Shown here: piece by piece, positions 59,969-64,000 of the stretch
Layout of the letters: every line of letters starts with the position of its first letter
How positions within the stretch are numbered: the first letter of the stretch is position 1
DNA from: Acanthosepion lycidas
Lineage: Eukaryota > Mollusca > Cephalopoda > Sepiida > Sepiidae
Length of the DNA: 64,000 nucleotides
NCBI GenBank assembly: GCA_963932145.1
Contig: OZ010596.1
Coordinates: 85,416,340-85,480,339 of the forward strand
Direction of reading: 5' to 3'
Notes under the pieces: model-generated
The model's input: the letters and a program-made list of their open reading frames with translations, nothing else
Database searches by the model: none
Told to the model about the DNA's origin: nothing
Translations under genes and position numbers: made by a program

Positions 59969-60590
59969 TTATTTTTTTTAGTTCTTTCTTTTTAAATAAA
60001 ACTATTTTTTGTGTGTTACAACAAACGCTGTACAGCTATCTTTTTGCGTCAAGTAAAAATAAAGTTCAAGCTAGTTGTAAAAAAATGTATTCAAATTCAC
60101 ATTCAGTATATAACTGAAATACCACCACCACTGTTTTAGTGTTACGATCAAGCCAAGCACCACACCAAGATAGTACGATTGAGCTTTATTTTACTACTGA
60201 CTGAATAGTGCTCGATAGTTGCAGAACAGGTATATTACTCTACTAACATTACATTACATCAACTATTCTGTACACACATGCAACCAAGTCTATTCTTAGT
60301 TATCAATGCACCATCTCTTCAGTTGGCTTTAACCAAGAAGAGAAGTTATATTGTTTCTGCAATTTTTAATTGCTTTATTATTTCTGGGGAAAAATCATTC
60401 GATATTCACATCTTGAATTTTTCCTTTGCTTATTTATTTTTAAATATTTCAAGATCCTAACTTTATTTGTGATTATCGGATTATTTATTCTTCCTTAAAG
60501 ATTTTATTGACCCGTGAAAAATAGAAATTTAAAATTGCAATATAAAAAATGCTTTCGTTTATTGCTGCATTTTATAACGCGAGGGTTCTT

Positions 60591-60655
60591 AGCTGGCTGG
60601 CTAGCTAGCTAGCCAGCCAGCCAGCCAGCCAGCCAGCCAACTAGCCAGTTTCTAG
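60591..60655. repeat. (CCAG)n tetranucleotide repeat with inverted start
   Basis: ggctggctagctagctagct switches to gccagccagccag repeated about eight times, so the tract can fold on itself. Confidence 0.85.
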
Positions 60656-60865
60656 GAAGAAAGAAATGATGTAAAATTGAAACCGATAGTGAATTGCAAA
60701 ACCACTACAATACATCTAGGGATATATATTATCTAAACCACCTCCCAAATTCTAGTGGACAGCGATCGTACCACCACCTCGACGATTACTTTTATTACAA
60801 TTACTGTGTATGTAATGACATTATTTGTTATTCCTTACTACTTTGCCTCCCTTGGTTACCTAAGT

Positions 60866-61015
60866 ATGGCAGAACTTGAGCCTAGCAGCAGCAGCAGTAG
60901 TTATAATATTGGTTGTGGTTGGAGCAGCAGTAGCAGCACCAGCTGCTGCTCCTTCTTCTCTCCACCCGGTCGAGAAAAGCTTGGAGGAGGAGGAGAGCCA
61001 GAGATTGTGGTGGGA
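60866..61015 (+). CDS. Candidate first coding exon, Ser/Gly-rich
   Basis: An ATG with A at -3 and G at +4 opens exactly 50 codons (MAELEP, a run of six Ser, YNIGCGW, another Ser run, TSCCSFFSPPGREKLGGGG, EPEIVVG), ending at GTAAGTG (61016), a consensus splice donor, in phase 0. The surroundings are CpG-richer and trinucleotide-rich (agcagcagc, ggaggagga), as is common near animal gene starts. Against it: the peptide is low-complexity and unrecognised, no acceptor exon was found before the window ends, and simple-repeat frames are often open by chance. Confidence 0.35.
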
Positions 61016-61634
61016 GTAAGTGAAATGGACGTTATTGTGGTGGCAATCGTAGGTGTTGTGGGAGTAAAACTCAAAGTCTAAGTAGCAGTAGGAGTAGAGG
61101 GAGGAGGGCATTTCAAAGAAGTGCATATCCATACGCCATCGCTGGTTCGGTCTACAATATAGGTCACTTTTGAAACGATCGTATAAATTTGTTAAAATCG
61201 ACCAAATTGTCTATGAATATACCAGATCTCCCTGTTTGAACTTTAGTAGTAAATTTACACAAATTTCTTTACTTAAAAATGTTGGCTTAGAAAAGTTTGT
61301 TTCACTGAATAGGGCGAGGTCGAACAAGGGTAATGTATGCTAAGTTATGTTAATGTAATGTCTGTGACCTACACATGTAAATCAGCCTGCTCTGGTTTTA
61401 TTTTTATCTCTTTGTTGGATGCTCTAGTTTTTGGTTTGTTTTGAGTGATTGGGAAGACTTACTGAATGTTGTGGTGAAAGGATGTCAAGTAACATGAAAG
61501 GTAGGTACTGTTGATGATTTCGTATTTTGGCTAAAAGTTGTATCTTGACCAACAAGTTGGCTAGATCGCGATTGCATACGTGTTGGGGGAGAAAATGGCG
61601 CTAAATCTTGGTTCCATGTGTGTGCGTGTGAGTG
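61016..61634. other. Downstream sequence of the candidate first exon
   Basis: Would be the start of intron 1 if 60866-61015 is real. No second exon was recognised. Confidence 0.35.
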
Positions 61635-61644
61635 CATGCATGTA

Positions 61645-61698
61645 TGTAGGTAGGTAGGTAGGGACGCACGTACCTACCTACCTCTCTCTCTCTCCCTC
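61645..61698. repeat. Self-complementary (TAGG)n / (CCTA)n / (CT)n tract
   Basis: gtaggtaggtaggtaggga is followed six bases on by its inverse tacctacctacctc and then (CT)n. It can form a hairpin and resembles the tract at 60591. Confidence 0.8.
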
Positions 61699-61892
61699 TG
61701 TGTATGTTTGTGTGTGTCGCTCTCTATTTATATGTATATTGTACACATACACAGCCGGACTGTAGTGACGGTAGTGGTAACGGCAATATTTGTTGTTATT
61801 GTAGAGATGATGCTGACCATGGCAGGCTCCACTCAGTAGTAGAGCCTCTTATCCGAATTGTTAGCTTTTTTTTCACGACCAACCCTCCATGA

Positions 61893-63190
61893 ATCAAACA
61901 CAACTTAATATGCCATCACCACACACTAAATATGTATATTCAAAATGTCTTAATTAAATGCATTTTTATTATTTTTCTTTATTTGAACTCTGTAGAAGAA
62001 GGGAGCCATTGCATTTTGTTTAGGAGAAAAACTCTGTTGGTTTTACTTTTGTATTTTTATATTAGTGCAGCAGGAGGAGGCTGCCCCTTGTCATGACAGT
62101 TTACCACCACTACCTACCTTTCACTGTCTTGTTAGTTTCACGTTGACACACCCACACAAACCCTCTTAGATTCATTTTATTTTTACTTAATTTTAATTTA
62201 CAATTGACAACTCACAAATTATCAGCTATCTTTTTTCTTTAAACGTTCAGTTCCTTTTTCTCCTATTACTGTTCGTTCATTCTCCAATTTTCATTATTAA
62301 ACTAGTAATCATAAAACTTCTATTTTCTACATTTTGATAGAAATGCATGTCTGCTCAGCAGCGTACTTATCAGATAGTTGGTATTGGTATTGTTTGCATA
62401 CTTGTCGAGCTGGACTTTGCCCTATTGTGAGTGCCCGTGATAAGTACCAAGTGTCAAGATTCTCTTAAAATCCACCAACTCCCGGCAAATTCTTCTTAAA
62501 AATATAGAACTATACAACGTTTTATGTGAGCATAACTTTTTTGCCGCCTCGCATCGCGAGTTAAACATAAAATTAAAACTGATATTTTCGACCATACACA
62601 ATCTCGTTGATACTAGAACTATAGTGTAAATATTACATGTGTAGCGCGATACGCATATTATTGTACCATATCACAGCCAATATTAGTAACTGTTTTTGTG
62701 ATCATTAAAAAAAATCAATTAATCAATCCCTAATGATTAAATTCTAATTTTCCTTGTATAAATTTATGACCTGACATTTTTTTTAATAAACGTAATTTAA
62801 AAACTTGTTTTGTTTGCCGAGATCACAAGAGATAAATAAAAAAAAAAATTGTTTTGTTACCAGTCACCGTACTCTTTTACCTCTCTCTCACGTACAGTCA
62901 TGTCGCTGAAAACGTCATCGTGATTTTTTTTTTTTTTTTTAAATACACGTGCTAAAATCTAGCTTACGTTTGAAAAATATTTTGTTTTTTTTTTTCCTTA
63001 TAACTATTTTTAATAAAGGCAAGCAAAATCATTGAAGATACATTCATAATATTTTTGATATACAATGTTATTTATTAAAGAAAAAAATTATTCATCTTTT
63101 AAAAACAATGATTAATCTTTTAAAAACAATGATTATGGATAATTTTAAATGCTGTTTTGTTTTACTTCACTTTTATAATTCTGAGTCAGG

Positions 63191-63227
<37 letters not shown>

Positions 63228-64000
63228 GCAGTGCTGTTAAAAATTAACCATCATCCTATGACTTCTTCTTAGCCATAATAATTGGAATGGTGGTTACCCT
63301 TTTTTGTAGTTGCTGGTAATTGCTTAATAAATAGGCTCTCTGGTTGGATAATTTCTTTTTGCGACTAAATTAAGTTGTTTTTCTGCGGTCTCTTGTATCT
63401 GCCAGTCGTCTTTATTCATTTAAGAAACGAAACCATAGATAGTTCACAGTACCTTTCGGGTGGGTGAGGCGTAGATTTTATATTTTTCACAATGGGAACT
63501 TAATTCGAATAGTTTTATTTATTTTTCTGCTGTTTGACTTTTCCCACCAAGTGGCGTAGGTTTAAAAATGCTGATAGAGCAGATGTTTGATTTTTTTTGG
63601 GGGGGAGGGGGTCAAACCTTTCTTTAGTCTTCTTTCATTTACTTTCTGATTCAAAACCACGAGGTTTGTGGTTGTGGGGAGGACTTTTTGTTCGCTCATT
63701 GAGACTTTTGAGAGGGGGTTAAATACTAAATCTTCAGAACTGAACATTTCTGGTGCTCGTCTCTCGCTATCTATGTACTCCTGAAGTTAATTGTTTTTCT
63801 TTTGTCATGGTACTTTTTTCTTTTCAAATCCATACAAGTTATTAAAAATGAAAATGTACTGCTTGTAATTTTTTATTACTTTTAGTTTTTTTATCCGATC
63901 GGATAACTTTTTGGTTTAAATTTGAAATTATCATGCTCTCTTTAGCTAAAAAAAAGTTAATTTTAAAACAATTAGATTGCTACCACTTCTTTCAATTGGT
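61893..64000. other. Window end without recognised genes
   Basis: No gene recognised. Holds a 21-bp tandem doublet (atcttttaaaaacaatgatt at about 63093 and 63114), T runs (62924-62940 and 63197-63224) and a G run near 63600. Isolated CpG words such as ctcgcatcgcgag (62548) continue the less A+T-biased character seen from 56.7 kb. Confidence 0.4.

Larger units (their letters stand above)
57590..60590. other. A+T-rich stretch without recognised genes
   Basis: No gene recognised apart from two tRNA-like words listed separately. T run of 25 at 59587-59611. Confidence 0.4.

Noticed and set aside
60755..61081. 108-codon frame beginning with GTG
   Set aside because: GTG is not a normal start in an animal gene; only the ATG at 60866 to the donor at 61016 is kept as a low-confidence exon.
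1..64000. CRISPR array, rRNA operon, prokaryotic gene clusters
   Set aside because: No spaced identical repeats, no rRNA-like conserved segments and no dense coding strands were seen; the sequence is of animal type.

Overview
This window reads as one piece of a large, strongly A+T-rich animal genome. It has no operons or ribosome binding sites. Splice-type exons are rare, (TA)n microsatellites are long and frequent, and cut-and-paste transposon relics (mariner, Tc1, hAT) dominate, with LINE, Penelope-like and tRNA-derived SINE fragments. A mollusc, probably a cephalopod, fits best. That is an inference from repeat style, for example the 'ttttggcacaaggcc' motif near 10032 and SINE bodies paired with (TA)n tracts, and not from a marker gene. 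Almost every long open frame here is a transposase relic, part of an inverted repeat, or read-through of (TA)n.

Layout. 1-10.9 kb: a hAT element with a perfect 8-bp target duplication (76-2056), a Tc1 relic (4.15-5.27 kb), a second hAT element (5876-7563) that swallowed a Penelope-like retroelement, a LINE fragment (7.7-8.9 kb) and a cluster of unclassified repeats (9.1-10.9 kb). 10.9-25.5 kb: mostly featureless A+T-rich DNA with a pogo/Tigger-like MITE (17960-18102), (TA)n tracts, a Tc1 relic, a palindromic 79-bp mariner MITE (22446-22524) and a dispersed repeat. 25.5-30.2 kb: a SINE, then two short exons with compatible splice phase (26432-26475 and 26809-26906), the best evidence for a host gene, then a three-level nest: mariner (27131-30138) invaded by Tc1 (28259-30029), itself invaded by a SINE-containing composite (about 29077-29607).

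31-55 kb: decayed mariners on the minus strand, an unclassified repeat beside a long-inverted-repeat MITE (34.9-36.3 kb), a second LINE fragment, a TTAA-flanked MITE (41856-42402), an internally deleted mariner-like element (43761-44497), a Tc1 relic with long terminal repeats (about 48.1-49.7 kb), a mariner whose 5' end is present at both termini in inverted orientation (50375-51307) and a full-length but frameshifted DD34D mariner (53870-55157). 55-64 kb: few transposons, more CpG-containing and trinucleotide-rich sequence, and a candidate first coding exon (60866-61015) ending at a good splice donor.

No CRISPR array, rRNA or intact tRNA gene was seen. The most interesting structures are the nested mariner/Tc1/SINE stack, the self-inverted mariner, the mariner hairpin with a solo arm broken at its apex, and the phase-matched exon pair. 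No complete functional host gene lies in the window.
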